Both the position numbers and the translations under genes were made by a program. Under the pieces are notes generated by a model, which made no database searches, had not been told where the DNA came from, and saw only the letters and a list, made by a program, of their open reading frames with translations. DNA of 64,000 nucleotides from Dickeya oryzae. Lineage in GTDB: Bacteria > Pseudomonadota > Gammaproteobacteria > Enterobacterales > Enterobacteriaceae. Location: the NCBI RefSeq assembly GCF_009372235.1, contig NZ_SULL01000017.1, positions 1 to 64,000 of the forward strand. The letters run 5' to 3'. Below, piece after piece: positions 1 through 8,726 of this stretch; position 1 is the first letter of the stretch; every line of letters starts with the position of its first letter.

Positions 1-22
1 GTCCATGTGAAGACATGAACCC

Positions 23-97
23 TTTTTACATCAGCCACCGGATCGGTCAACCGATCCTTAAACGATCGGCATTAGCCTAAGTGGCGGTTTTTTTGTA
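23..97 (+). terminator. Inverted-repeat cluster with T-run, probable terminator of an upstream + gene
   Basis: GCCAC (33-37) can pair with GTGGC (81-85), enclosing the hairpins GGATCGGT/ACCGATCC and CCGATC/GATCGG. A run of T follows on the + strand. The T-run lies on the strand opposite to mltD, so it would end a + strand transcript entering from the left. The branched fold makes this tentative. Confidence 0.3.
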
Positions 98-1495
98 TCA
101 GGAGTCGGGTGACTGTCTTCTGGTGACATAAAGTGTCAGTCGATCGCCTGGCTGAAGGTTGGCATCTTTAATGACCGTATTCCAGCGCATGACATCAGCA
201 ATGTTAACGCCGTGGCGTTTGGCAATGCTTGCCAGCGAATCACCTTTACGAACCTGATAAATGATCGAGTTCGACTTATTGCTTGCTATTACACCTGCCG
301 TCACGGGTGTGGTTGCCTTAGCAACCTGCAATGTCTGACCCACTTTCAGAGCACTACCCTTAAGGTGGTTCCAGTTTTGCAGGTCCTGCGTACGGACATT
401 CATTCGTTTAGCGATACTCGATAACGTATCACCAGAACGAACTTTATATCCGGCAGAGCGAGTCGCCACAGTCGGCTGCACAGTTTTGGTCGGCTGGATT
501 GCAGCAATATCACCATCAGCCAATGAGTCTTTCAACTGTCCTACATGGGACTTGGGCACCATAATGTAATGCGGACCGTTAGGTGCGGTAACATCACGTG
601 TGTAGCCCGTGTTGTAGCTCTTAAGCTTAGTGACAGACAATCCCGCCAGCTCGGCAGCTTGTGTCAACTCCATCTGCTGGCCTAAATCAACGCGTGCCAA
701 TGCACGGTTTTCATTAGGCCTCGGCAGTTCAACTCCGTACTTTTTGCTGTGCTTGAGAATATCGCTCAGCGCCAACATTTTGGGCACATAGGTTGACGTT
801 TCATATGGCAACGCCAGCGCCCAGTAATTTGTTGGGCGACCCTTCGCTTTATTCGCTTTCACCGCTTGCATGATTCGCCCTTCACCGGCGTTATAGGCGG
901 CTACGGTCAATAACCAATCGCCGTCAAACATACGGTTCAGGCGCTGCATCATGTCCAGCGCAGCAGTCGTAGATGCAACAACATCACGACGTCCATCGTA
1001 CCACTGGGTATGTTTCAACCCATAATTGCGCCCTGTGCCAGGAACAATTTGCCAAAGCCCTACGGCGTTGGATGATGATCTGGCGTTTGGGTCAAAAGCG
1101 CTCTCCACTATGGGTAGCAGTACCAGTTCCATCGGCATCTTACGTTCTTTAATCTGCCCGACTATCCAGTACATGTACGGCTCTGCCCGTAATGTTACAT
1201 CGTGGAGATAGCTCTTATTTTTTAAGTAACGCTGTTTTTGCTCGCGGATCCGGGTATTTTCCGGAACCTCCATCTTCAGCTCGTCGCCAATGAAGTTCCA
1301 CAGGTCTTGCTGCGCGATGCTTTCATCATCCAGCCATCGCGTACCGGTCTCTCGACCATCTGTGTACTTTCCTGCTTCACCTTGACCTGCCGAAGACAGA
1401 CTCTGTGCATGCTGTCTGGGTTGAGAGGTGTCATTGGGTGGCACCTGGCAACCTGTCAACACGACTGAGGCGATGAATATCGCTTTAGTCTTCAT
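98..1495 (-). CDS. mltD: Membrane-bound lytic murein transglycosylase D
   Basis: Cleaves the MurNAc-GlcNAc bond of peptidoglycan to leave 1,6-anhydro ends, acting from the inner face of the outer membrane. The N-terminus is a lipoprotein signal with lipobox LTGC (Cys16). A goose-type SLT domain follows with catalytic Glu131 in the ESAFDPNA motif and the GLWQIVPGTG stretch at about 146-155. Two C-terminal LysM peptidoglycan-binding repeats cover about 350-392 and 413-456. The length (465 aa) is close to E. coli MltD (452 aa). It lies 70 bp downstream of gloB on the same strand, as in E. coli. Assignment is secure. Confidence 0.97.
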   Translation of the reverse strand: MKTKAIFIASVVLTGCQVPPNDTSQPRQHAQSLSSAGQGEAGKYTDGRETGTRWLDDESIAQQDLWNFIGDELKMEVPENTRIREQKQRYLKNKSYLHDVTLRAEPYMYWIVGQIKERKMPMELVLLPIVESAFDPNARSSSNAVGLWQIVPGTGRNYGLKHTQWYDGRRDVVASTTAALDMMQRLNRMFDGDWLLTVAAYNAGEGRIMQAVKANKAKGRPTNYWALALPYETSTYVPKMLALSDILKHSKKYGVELPRPNENRALARVDLGQQMELTQAAELAGLSVTKLKSYNTGYTRDVTAPNGPHYIMVPKSHVGQLKDSLADGDIAAIQPTKTVQPTVATRSAGYKVRSGDTLSSIAKRMNVRTQDLQNWNHLKGSALKVGQTLQVAKATTPVTAGVIASNKSNSIIYQVRKGDSLASIAKRHGVNIADVMRWNTVIKDANLQPGDRLTLYVTRRQSPDS

Positions 1496-1565
1496 ATCTG
1501 TGTCAATAGTTGCTTAAAAGACAGGCAATGATACTTTGATTGGCAATTCAGTACAACAAAAACCG

Positions 1566-2321
1566 TCAGAATTGGTCTTTCAATGCACGTAAATGCGCAA
1601 AAATCTGCCAATCACCCTGAGTGTCCGTATTAATGGACAATTTTCTTTTTAAATCAATGTCATGGTAGCGTAAAAAAATATTTATTCTTCGTTCCCGGCC
1701 CAGCGTGGAGGGGAGGGATGATTCTCCTTTTTCACGTAATTGCCTGATTTTTACAAGGTAATCATAAATATCTACATCTTCTGGCCAAATCTGGTGGGCA
1801 AAGGCCAGATTGGACAATGTGTACTCATGCGCACAACATACTTGGGTTTCATCGGGTAAATCAGCCAACTTGATCAATGATTCGAACATTTGTTGTACTG
1901 TACCTTCAAAAATGCGACCGCACCCAGCAGAAAACAGCGTATCGCCACAGAACAGATATGGGTGGCTATAGTACGCGATATGTCCTGCGGTGTGTCCAGG
2001 CACGAAAAAAATAGAAAATTCCGAACCTGCGACGGTAATCTTGTCTCCCTCTTGTACTGTATGTGTCACACCACAACGTTTAGTTTCCTGTGGGCCGTAA
2101 ATGTGTATATCGGGGTAATGAGTGGCCAGTTGCTGGACACCACCGGTATGGTCATTGTGATGATGGGTCAACAGAATCGCGGCGGGAGATAGCCCATACT
2201 GTTCCAGTGCATGAAGTACGGGGGCGGCATCTCCTGGGTCCACAATCACACAGTGTTTTTCATCATTAGCCAGCAGCCAAATGTAGTTATCTTTGAAAGC
2301 CGGTACACTGATAAGATTCAT
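1566..2321 (-). CDS. gloB: Hydroxyacylglutathione hydrolase (glyoxalase II)
   Basis: Hydrolyses S-lactoylglutathione to D-lactate and glutathione, the second step of methylglyoxal detoxification in the cytoplasm. It is a metallo-beta-lactamase-fold protein with the dinuclear metal motif THHHNDH at about 52-58 and further conserved PGHTAGH and FCGDTLF motifs. The length of 251 aa equals E. coli GloB. The start has a GAGGATG ribosome site. It is divergent from yafS with only 46 bp between the start codons, so their promoters must overlap. Confidence 0.97.
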   Translation of the reverse strand: MNLISVPAFKDNYIWLLANDEKHCVIVDPGDAAPVLHALEQYGLSPAAILLTHHHNDHTGGVQQLATHYPDIHIYGPQETKRCGVTHTVQEGDKITVAGSEFSIFFVPGHTAGHIAYYSHPYLFCGDTLFSAGCGRIFEGTVQQMFESLIKLADLPDETQVCCAHEYTLSNLAFAHQIWPEDVDIYDYLVKIRQLREKGESSLPSTLGRERRINIFLRYHDIDLKRKLSINTDTQGDWQIFAHLRALKDQF

Positions 2322-2367
2322 GCTGCATCCTCGTTGTTGATGGTTAGCTTGTGGACGATTCTAAAAC

Positions 2368-3087
2368 ATGAAGCCAGCACAAACATCCCAGAAAATCGTG
2401 GCGCCTGATAGTTGGGAAGCTATTCCCTGGGGAGAAAACTATCTTCATACCCTGAATACTGCGCTGGCCCCTTGGTGGAGCCGGATATTCGGATTTCATC
2501 TGCTAAAAATTGGCGGATTGAGCATCGCGATTGATAGCCAGACGTGCACTATCCCACATCAGGTGAATGTCAGTCGCGATCAGCAGGCGCATGTTATGGC
2601 TGATCCCTATCAACTTCCATTTATAGAGAAATCAGTTGATGCCTGTCTACTAACCCATGTCCTGGCGTACTCTGCCGATCCTCACCGTATCGTGCGGGAG
2701 GTAGACCGGATTTTGATTAATGATGGATGGGTCATCATCAGTGGTTTCAACCCGGTTAGTCTGGTGGGGATGGGGCGTCTGGTACCAGGAATGCGCCGAC
2801 GGCAACCCTATTGTAGCCGTATGTTTAGCCAAATGCGGATGATGGATTGGTTGAGCCTGCTGAACTACGAAATTGTGCATCATAATAGTTTGCAGGTACT
2901 ACCGTGGCGTGAGCCAGGGCAGGGCAAATGGAACAATACGCTACCACTACTGGGGTGCCTGAATCTGATCGTTGCACGCAAACGTACCATCCCACTGACC
3001 ATGACGCCGAGCAAAAGCTTGTTAAGAAAATCACCAATGCATCGCCCGGTAGGGGCGACGAAAAGCTACCGGTATCGGCATGATTAA
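2368..3087 (+). CDS. yafS: SAM-dependent methyltransferase-family protein YafS
   Basis: A class I methyltransferase-like protein of 239 aa (E. coli YafS is 240 aa). The middle region has the Methyltransf_11-type pattern: a hydrophobic strand near DACLLTHVLAY, then a REVDRIL helix and the GWVIISGFNP strand. The glycine-rich SAM loop is poorly conserved (LLKIGGLSIAID), as in other YafS proteins. The substrate is unknown. It sits between divergent gloB and convergent rnhA, as in E. coli. No strong Shine-Dalgarno precedes the ATG. Confidence 0.9.
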   Translation: MKPAQTSQKIVAPDSWEAIPWGENYLHTLNTALAPWWSRIFGFHLLKIGGLSIAIDSQTCTIPHQVNVSRDQQAHVMADPYQLPFIEKSVDACLLTHVLAYSADPHRIVREVDRILINDGWVIISGFNPVSLVGMGRLVPGMRRRQPYCSRMFSQMRMMDWLSLLNYEIVHHNSLQVLPWREPGQGKWNNTLPLLGCLNLIVARKRTIPLTMTPSKSLLRKSPMHRPVGATKSYRYRHD

Positions 3088-3115
3088 TCACCTGACAGGC
3101 GAGTGATAGTGCAGA

Positions 3116-3580
3116 TTATTCAGGCTGATAGCCAATGTCATCAAGGGTTGGTGCATTAGCCGCCTGGCGTGCCAACTCATCGCAGCGTTCGTTTTCTGGA
3201 TGACCGGCATGCCCTTTGACCCACAACCAGCGCAGAGTATGGCGCTGAATTGCAACATCTAACCGCTGCCACAGGTCGATGTTCTTTACTGGTTTTTTCT
3301 CAGCGGTCTTCCAGCCGCGTTTTTTCCAGTTGTGGATCCAACTGGTAATCCCCTGGCGGACATATTGGCTATCAGTACTGAGTGTAACATCACAAGGCGA
3401 GGTCAGGCTTTCTAGTGCGACGATCGCCGCCATCAGTTCCATCCGGTTGTTAGTGGTTAGCCGGTAGCCTGCACTCAGTGTTTTTTCGTGCTGCTTGTAG
3501 CGCAAAAGCACCCCGTAGCCACCCGGGCCAGGATTGCCGAGACAGGAGCCGTCGGTGAAAATCTCAACCTGTTTTAGCAT
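3116..3580 (-). CDS. rnhA: Ribonuclease HI
   Basis: Degrades the RNA strand of RNA-DNA hybrids, removing R-loops and primers. The catalytic carboxylates match E. coli numbering exactly: Asp10 (FTDGS), Glu48 (RMELMAA), Asp70 (STDSQYV) and Asp134 (RCDELAR), with His124 in the VKGHAGH loop. The frame stays open upstream to 3682, but starting there would add 34 unrelated residues overlapping dnaQ. The ATG at 3578-3580 gives MLKQVEIF and 154 aa, the family norm. It is divergent from dnaQ with 55 bp between the starts, the classical arrangement. Confidence 0.97.
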   Translation of the reverse strand: MLKQVEIFTDGSCLGNPGPGGYGVLLRYKQHEKTLSAGYRLTTNNRMELMAAIVALESLTSPCDVTLSTDSQYVRQGITSWIHNWKKRGWKTAEKKPVKNIDLWQRLDVAIQRHTLRWLWVKGHAGHPENERCDELARQAANAPTLDDIGYQPE

Positions 3581-3635
3581 CTCTGGTAGACTCTTATTCA
3601 TGGTCAAAAGCATAAGTCTGACATAAACGAAACCG

Positions 3636-4370
3636 ATGAGCACTGCAATTACACGACAAATCGTTCTTGATACGGAAACCACCGGTATGAATAAGCTGGG
3701 GGTTCACTATGAAGGGCACAAGATTATTGAGATTGGTGCGGTTGAGGTGGTGAATCGTCGCCTGACCGGGCGTCATTTCCATGTTTATCTTAGGCCGGAC
3801 CGTCTGGTAGACCCGGAAGCCTATAATGTTCATGGCATTAGCGATGAGTTTCTGGCTGATAAGCCGACTTATGCTGAGGTTGCCGATGATTTTCTCGATT
3901 TTATCCGCGGTGCGGAGCTGGTGATCCATAACGCGTCGTTTGATATCGGTTTTATGGACTATGAGTTCCGGTTGCTGGGACGAGACATCCCCAAAACGGA
4001 AACCTTCTGTACTATCACCGACAGCCTGCTGATGGCCCGCCGGTTATTCCCCGGCAAGCGTAATAACCTGGATGCATTGTGCGACCGTTACCAGATAGAT
4101 AACAGCAAGCGTACGCTGCACGGCGCGTTACTGGATGCCGAGATTCTGGCTGAAGTCTATCTGTCGATGACCGGCGGGCAAACGTCACTGGCTTTTTCGA
4201 TGGAAGGGGAGAACCAGCAGCAGACAGTGCAAGCCGAAACCATACAGCGTATTTCACGCCCGGCATCGGCGTTAGCGGTGTTGTACGCCAGTGATGACGA
4301 GTTAGTGGCGCATGAACAACGGCTGGATTTAATTATGAAGAAAGGCGGCAGTTGCCTGTGGCGCAACTGA
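3636..4370 (+). CDS. dnaQ: DNA polymerase III epsilon subunit (proofreading 3'-5' exonuclease)
   Basis: Proofreading exonuclease of the replicative polymerase core. DEDDh catalytic residues are Asp12 and Glu14 (LDTETTG), Asp103, His162 and Asp167. After the exonuclease domain, QTSLAF (182-187) matches the known beta-clamp-binding motif, and the C-terminal tail binds the alpha subunit. The length is 244 aa (E. coli 243). It shares a short divergent promoter region with rnhA and is followed by tRNA-Asp, as in E. coli. Confidence 0.98.
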   Translation: MSTAITRQIVLDTETTGMNKLGVHYEGHKIIEIGAVEVVNRRLTGRHFHVYLRPDRLVDPEAYNVHGISDEFLADKPTYAEVADDFLDFIRGAELVIHNASFDIGFMDYEFRLLGRDIPKTETFCTITDSLLMARRLFPGKRNNLDALCDRYQIDNSKRTLHGALLDAEILAEVYLSMTGGQTSLAFSMEGENQQQTVQAETIQRISRPASALAVLYASDDELVAHEQRLDLIMKKGGSCLWRN

Positions 4371-4446
4371 GGTAGGATGCCTTGATCACAAAGGCATCAC
4401 TGCGCTGAAAATGTAAGCAAACAGAAGCAGTTAGTGATAAAAAGCG

Positions 4447-4475
4447 TTGACGCAACCGGTGTCGGACCGTAGTAT
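4447..4475 (+). promoter_or_regulatory. Sigma-70 promoter of tRNA-Asp
   Basis: TTGACG (4447-4452), a 17-bp spacer and TAGTAT (4470-4475). Transcription would start near 4482, about 20 nt before the mature tRNA. The near-consensus hexamers with ideal spacing fit a strong stable-RNA promoter. Confidence 0.8.
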
Positions 4476-4500
4476 TCACCTCGCTCACTGAGCACAGCGC

Positions 4501-4577
4501 GGTGCGGTAGTTCAGTCGGTTAGAATACCGGCCTGTCACGCCGGGGGTCGCGGGTTCGAGTCCCGTCCGCACCGCCA
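4501..4577 (+). tRNA. aspV: tRNA-Asp (anticodon GTC)
   Basis: A 77-nt tRNA with encoded CCA. The acceptor stem GGTGCGG pairs with CCGCACC, and the T-arm (GCGGG TTCGAGT CCCGT) and D-arm are canonical. The anticodon GTC is at 4535-4537. It differs from E. coli tRNA-Asp only by compensatory changes in the acceptor and anticodon stems. Its position after dnaQ corresponds to E. coli aspV. G34 is the site of queuosine modification, and queC and gluQ lie in the same window. Confidence 0.97.
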
Positions 4578-4587
4578 ATCATTCCGA

Positions 4588-4617
4588 AGCCCTGAATCAT
4601 CTGGTTCAGGGCTTTTT
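4588..4617 (+). terminator. Rho-independent terminator of tRNA-Asp
   Basis: AGCCCTGAA and TTCAGGGCT form a 9-bp stem around an 8-nt loop, followed by TTTT. It begins 11 nt after the tRNA. Confidence 0.88.
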
Positions 4618-4704
4618 CGTTTCTAAAGCAGGAATACAATGCTTTGCCTTTGCGCGGTGACGCGTATTTATCTTGTCAGGAATAACGGGCGAAGATTTGC
4701 CAGA

Positions 4705-4728
4705 ACCTGAGGGCATATGCCCTCAGGT
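4705..4728 (-). terminator. Perfect palindrome after speD, terminator-like
   Basis: A 24-bp perfect palindrome with half-site ACCTGAGGGCAT lies 7 nt past the speD stop. It can form a 10-bp stem with a small loop. No U-tract follows on the minus strand, so if it terminates or protects the speED mRNA it is not a standard intrinsic terminator. Confidence 0.45.
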
Positions 4729-4734
4729 GGATGA

Positions 4735-5529
4735 TCATACGGTTGCGATGTTTCTGCCGTAATAGATTTCCTGCATCTCACGATACAGCAAGTCCGTGAT
4801 ACGTTTACGCTCTTCGGCGCTCAGCTCTTGAGGGCTGACGTTAAACAGGTAGTGCTTCAGGTCGAAATCCTTCAGCAGCATTTTGGTGTGAAAAATATTT
4901 TCCTGGTAAACATTAACATCCATCAGATGATAGAGCGATTTCATGTCGTCAGACATGAAGTTCTGGATTGAGTTGATCTTATGGTCGATAAAATGCTTAA
5001 CGCCATTGATGTCGCGGGTAAAACCACGAACACGGTAGTCAATGGTTACGATATCCGATTCCAGTTGATGGATCAGATAGTTCAGTGCCTTCAGCGGTGA
5101 AATGACACCACAGGTCGATACTTCTATATCCGCGCGGAACGTGCACAGGCCGCCACCAGGATGGCTTTCCGGATAGGTGTGCACACAGATGTGGCTTTTA
5201 TCAAGGTGTGCGACGACGGAATTCGGCAAGGGGCCGGGATGTTCGGAGGTATCCACATCGCGTGGATCCATCGGCTCTTCGCTGACCAAAATGGTCACAC
5301 TAGCGCCTTGCGGTTCATAATCCTGGCGAGCAATGTTCAGAATATTGGCGCCAATGATGGAACAGGTTTCACTCAGGATTTCTGTCAGACGGTTTGCGTT
5401 GTACTGCTCGTCAATATACGCGATGTAGCCATCGCGATCGGCGGGCGTTTTCGCATAACAGATATCGTAGATACAAAAACTCAGGCTCTTGGTCAGATTG
5501 TTAAAGCCATGTAGTTTCAGCTTTTGCAA
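4735..5529 (-). CDS. speD: S-adenosylmethionine decarboxylase proenzyme
   Basis: Decarboxylates SAM to supply the aminopropyl donor for spermidine synthesis. The proenzyme cleaves itself between Lys111 and Ser112 ([10 protein letters not shown]), turning Ser112 into the pyruvoyl cofactor. Length 264 aa equals E. coli SpeD. The start codon is TTG (5527-5529), supported by a very strong Shine-Dalgarno AAGGGGGTGA six bases upstream and by the N-terminal match [15 protein letters not shown]. It lies 30 bp after speE in the speED operon. Polyamine demand may be tuned through the weak start codon, but that is inference. Confidence 0.97.
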   Translation of the reverse strand: MQKLKLHGFNNLTKSLSFCIYDICYAKTPADRDGYIAYIDEQYNANRLTEILSETCSIIGANILNIARQDYEPQGASVTILVSEEPMDPRDVDTSEHPGPLPNSVVAHLDKSHICVHTYPESHPGGGLCTFRADIEVSTCGVISPLKALNYLIHQLESDIVTIDYRVRGFTRDINGVKHFIDHKINSIQNFMSDDMKSLYHLMDVNVYQENIFHTKMLLKDFDLKHYLFNVSPQELSAEERKRITDLLYREMQEIYYGRNIATV

Positions 5530-5559
5530 TTTAATTCACCCCCTTATGGATGCCAGTGA

Positions 5560-6423
5560 TCAGCGTGCCGCTGACAGGGCATTCAGTAAATATTGTGGCA
5601 GAGCAAAGCTGCCGATATGGATGGCTGGGTTGTAATAGCGGCATACGATTTCCGCTGCGTCAAACCGTCGTTGCAGGCTCTGTTGGTCGATAGCACGCAA
5701 CGCCGGGTTATTACTGGCCCAGGCAAAAGTCATGATCCCGCCATAATATGTGGGAATGGCTGTTTGATAAAAACTGACATCACTGAAATAGTGGCTCAGT
5801 TTCTGATGGCTGTTAACAGCCTCATCCTGCTGCAGGAAACAGACGCCGTTCTGTGCCACGAAGATCCCGCCGTCGTTCAGGCAACGCGCGCACCCCTGAT
5901 AAAAATCCGAGGTAAACAGGCTTTCACCCGGGCCGATGGGGTCGGTACAGTCGGAAATGATGATATCGAACTTTTCCTGACAGGCATTGACGAAGTTAAC
6001 ACCGTCGTCAATCACCAGACGAAAACGTGGGTCATCGTAAGCGCCAGCGCTGTGATTGGGCAGATACTGGCGGCAGAACGACACGACACCCGCGTCGATT
6101 TCGACCATCGTTATCTGCTCGATGTTACGGTGACGACAGACTTCGCGCAGCATTCCGCCATCGCCGCCGCCGATGATTAACACGCGTCTGGCGTTGCCAT
6201 GGGCGAGCAGCGGAACGTGGGTCATCATTTCGTGGTAGATGAACTCGTCGCGTTCGGTGGTCTGTACAACCCCATCTAATGCCATCACCCGGCCTAGCGC
6301 CGCGTTTTCGAAGATGATCAGATCCTGATGGTCAGTTTTTTCATGATAGAGCACCTGGTCTATTGAAAAGTACTGACCGAAGTTGGCATGCAGGGTCTCA
6401 TACCAAATTTCTTTCTGGGACAT
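5560..6423 (-). CDS. speE: Spermidine synthase (polyamine aminopropyltransferase)
   Basis: Transfers the aminopropyl group of decarboxylated SAM to putrescine to make spermidine. The N-terminal strand domain ([15 protein letters not shown]) is followed by a Rossmann-like domain with the GGGDGG motif near 88-93 and catalytic Asp in [10 protein letters not shown]. The length is 287 aa (E. coli 288). A GGAGGAAG ribosome site precedes the ATG. It is the first gene of speED, so the donor and the transferase are made together. Confidence 0.97.
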   Translation of the reverse strand: MSQKEIWYETLHANFGQYFSIDQVLYHEKTDHQDLIIFENAALGRVMALDGVVQTTERDEFIYHEMMTHVPLLAHGNARRVLIIGGGDGGMLREVCRHRNIEQITMVEIDAGVVSFCRQYLPNHSAGAYDDPRFRLVIDDGVNFVNACQEKFDIIISDCTDPIGPGESLFTSDFYQGCARCLNDGGIFVAQNGVCFLQQDEAVNSHQKLSHYFSDVSFYQTAIPTYYGGIMTFAWASNNPALRAIDQQSLQRRFDAAEIVCRYYNPAIHIGSFALPQYLLNALSAAR

Positions 6424-6531
6424 GTTAGGGCTTCCTCCGCGATAACAGCCATGAAAATTGGCGCGCTATGATAGCTAACTCTCATGGTGCTTGCACGGTC
6501 AAATTTCACGCAATGCGGAGGATTTTAAGCT

Positions 6532-6879
6532 TTACTGTGTAGTGGCGAGTAAACTGAGTGAGTTCCGGGCCAAAGACTGACACTTTTTCGGTGTGGGAAT
6601 GGCGATACCACTGAGATCACGGTAGCTGGCTTCGCCAAGCGCAATCATGTCGAACTGGTTGTAATTGCTGAGATCCCAGCGGTTTTGTTGGGCAAAAATA
6701 ACCAGCGCCCGGCGGATCTGATCGTTGGGAAGGTCTTTATAGCCACAGTTGTTTTTCAGATAAACGAAAATGGCGGTCAGATCGGCGAGGTCTTCTGCCT
6801 CGAAATCATTCAATGCCTTACTGGCGGAGGAGAAGCCCAACAATGAGAGCAGGAGCAGCACCAGCGCGGAGTGTTTCAT
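6532..6879 (-). CDS. yacC: YacC family small exported protein (PulS/OutS pilotin-like)
   Basis: 115 aa, the same length as E. coli YacC and nearly identical in the core (AEDLADLTAIFVYLKNNCGY, QIRRALVIFAQQNRWDLSNY). The hydrophobic N-terminus ending around SASKALND looks like a Sec signal peptide, without a lipobox. Two cysteines (CGY and KKCQSL) could form a disulfide. The family is related to PulS/OutS pilotins that guide type II secretins. No secretin or T2SS gene is nearby, so a pilotin role is inference. It lies upstream of speE on the same strand. Confidence 0.88.
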   Translation of the reverse strand: MKHSALVLLLLSLLGFSSASKALNDFEAEDLADLTAIFVYLKNNCGYKDLPNDQIRRALVIFAQQNRWDLSNYNQFDMIALGEASYRDLSGIAIPTPKKCQSLARNSLSLLATTQ

Positions 6880-7111
6880 AATTTAACCTGTTTCATCTTT
6901 CATTAGATGACGTTATCACAGTTACCGGCCCTGATTTCAAGTTTTATTCAGATCAGTGTGATATCCGGTGATCAGCTGTTGGGCGGGGTCAAACGAGGTG
7001 CTGTTTGTTCAATGGGATAATTACCGGCCATTTATCGGCGATTGATACCATGACGCCAGCGCCCGGCTTTGATATTAATAGTGCAGTTTAAATTTATTTT
7101 ACCGATTTCTC

Positions 7112-8719
7112 ATGACTTCAGGTATCTGGCGCATTAGTAGTGTGCTGCTGGCGGTGATCCTTCTGTTCCCGCTAGTGACTATCGTCGGCATGGCCTTTTT
7201 CGCCCCCGGTAACGCGGTATGGGCGTTATGGCAAGCGCTGCCCGTTTATGGAATGAACTCGCTGATGCTGGTGATCGGTTGCGTGCTATTCAGCTTGCTG
7301 TTTGCGCTGCCTTTGGCCTGGTTGATGTCACATTATCGTTTTGCCGGTCAGGTATGGCTACATCGGGCATTGTTGCTACCGTTGGCGGTGCCTGGGTACC
7401 TGCTGGCGGCTGTATATGGCGACTTGTTTGGGTACGAAGGGCCGGTTAAACAGACGCTCTACGCTCTATCATTTACTTCTGCTCGCGTACCCCATACATT
7501 CTGGCATCAAGTCTGGATGGTGGGCTGTGCCAGCCTCTGTCTGGCGTTAGTGTTGTTTCCCTATATCTACCTGTTGGTGCGTACTGCGTTAATGTCACAG
7601 TCTGTCAACCTGCGGCAGGCTGCCTTATTGATGAATCATAACCGCGCTCAGGTTTTCTGGCGTGTGGTGTTTCCTATGGCGCGCCCGGCGATTGCTCTTG
7701 GCATGGTACTGATGGCTTCTGAGGCGCTCGGTGATTACGGCATCTCCGCCTATTTCTCATTACGGACGGTGACGACGGCGGGTCTGGATTTGTGGCGTGA
7801 CAAAGCGCAGCACGGGACGGCCGCGTTATTGATGTCGTTATTGCTGCCGTTGGTATTCCTGATATGGTTTCAGGCGCGCCGCAGTCGTGCACGTCAATTG
7901 CGTTATCAACAATTGGGTAGCGTTTGCCCTAAAGATCTGCCGGTTTTGCGTGGGTGGGCGCGTTTTCTGACGGTACTGCTCGGCTGTGGGCTGGTGGTGA
8001 TTGCGTTTGTCGTACCCGTTGGTCGCCTGGTGTGCTGGGCCGTGCTGTCTGAAGCACCGATCTGGAGCCTGCCATTCTTGCTGGCATTTACCAGCAGTGT
8101 GATGGCGGCTGCCTGCGCAACACTGCTGGTGATTGGACTGGCCGTCGTGTGTACGTTTGATTTCAAGGCAACGGGCAACCCGGCTTACCGTAACCCACTG
8201 CGCTGGGTCAATATTAACCGCTTGTTACCCTCGACGGCGCTAGGTATGGGGCTATTGGTGCCGTTCCTCGGACTGGATGCCTGGAACGCCTCGCCCGGTG
8301 GCGTGGTGGATGACCCCTGGGCGGGGTCGGTACTGGTGCTTATTCTGGCGTACTGCATGCGCTTTAGCGGTTTATTGATCGATCGGCTGCAAATTCGGAT
8401 CTCCCGTTTACCGGGCGCGATGAATCATGTCAGTCAGTCGCTGGGATATACACCTGTACAGCAAGTGCTGTGGGTCTATTTGCCGCAGTTACGCCATTGC
8501 CTGGTGGTTGGCGTGTTGTTGGTGTTTACCGAAAGCCTGCGTGAGTTGAATGCATCGCTGCTGTTGCAGCCGTTTGAGGTGGAAACCATGGCGACTTATG
8601 TGTTTCGTTTCATCATGGATGAACGGCTGCCGTTGGTCGCTACACCTGCGTTGATGCTGGTCGGTGTGGGGATGATCCCGCTATTTGGGATCACCCGATT
8701 GATGCGAATGGAAGGATAG
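7112..8719 (+). CDS. ABC transporter permease, ferric-iron (FbpB/SfuB) type, two fused permease halves
   Basis: A 535-aa polytopic membrane protein with about 12 hydrophobic segments arranged as two homologous halves, each with a binding-protein-dependent transport (EAA loop) signature. The first is near RQAALLMNHNRAQVFWRVVFP and the second near VSQSLGYTPVQQVLWVYLPQ. The stretch TESLRELNASLLLQPF matches the conserved region of Fe(III)-type permeases (KELPATLLLRPF). It is co-transcribed with the ATPase 7 bp downstream. No substrate-binding protein gene is adjacent: upstream lie 232 bp of non-coding DNA and then yacC on the other strand. Substrate assignment is by family only. The ATG has no clear Shine-Dalgarno. 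Confidence 0.85.
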   Translation: MTSGIWRISSVLLAVILLFPLVTIVGMAFFAPGNAVWALWQALPVYGMNSLMLVIGCVLFSLLFALPLAWLMSHYRFAGQVWLHRALLLPLAVPGYLLAAVYGDLFGYEGPVKQTLYALSFTSARVPHTFWHQVWMVGCASLCLALVLFPYIYLLVRTALMSQSVNLRQAALLMNHNRAQVFWRVVFPMARPAIALGMVLMASEALGDYGISAYFSLRTVTTAGLDLWRDKAQHGTAALLMSLLLPLVFLIWFQARRSRARQLRYQQLGSVCPKDLPVLRGWARFLTVLLGCGLVVIAFVVPVGRLVCWAVLSEAPIWSLPFLLAFTSSVMAAACATLLVIGLAVVCTFDFKATGNPAYRNPLRWVNINRLLPSTALGMGLLVPFLGLDAWNASPGGVVDDPWAGSVLVLILAYCMRFSGLLIDRLQIRISRLPGAMNHVSQSLGYTPVQQVLWVYLPQLRHCLVVGVLLVFTESLRELNASLLLQPFEVETMATYVFRFIMDERLPLVATPALMLVGVGMIPLFGITRLMRMEG

Positions 8720-8726
8720 GAACGTT

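Noticed and set aside
4333-4578. 81-codon minus-strand frame across the tRNA-Asp gene
   Set aside because: It covers the tRNA and the dnaQ end; RTGLEPATPGVTGRYSNRL is a familiar spurious translation of tRNA-Asp.
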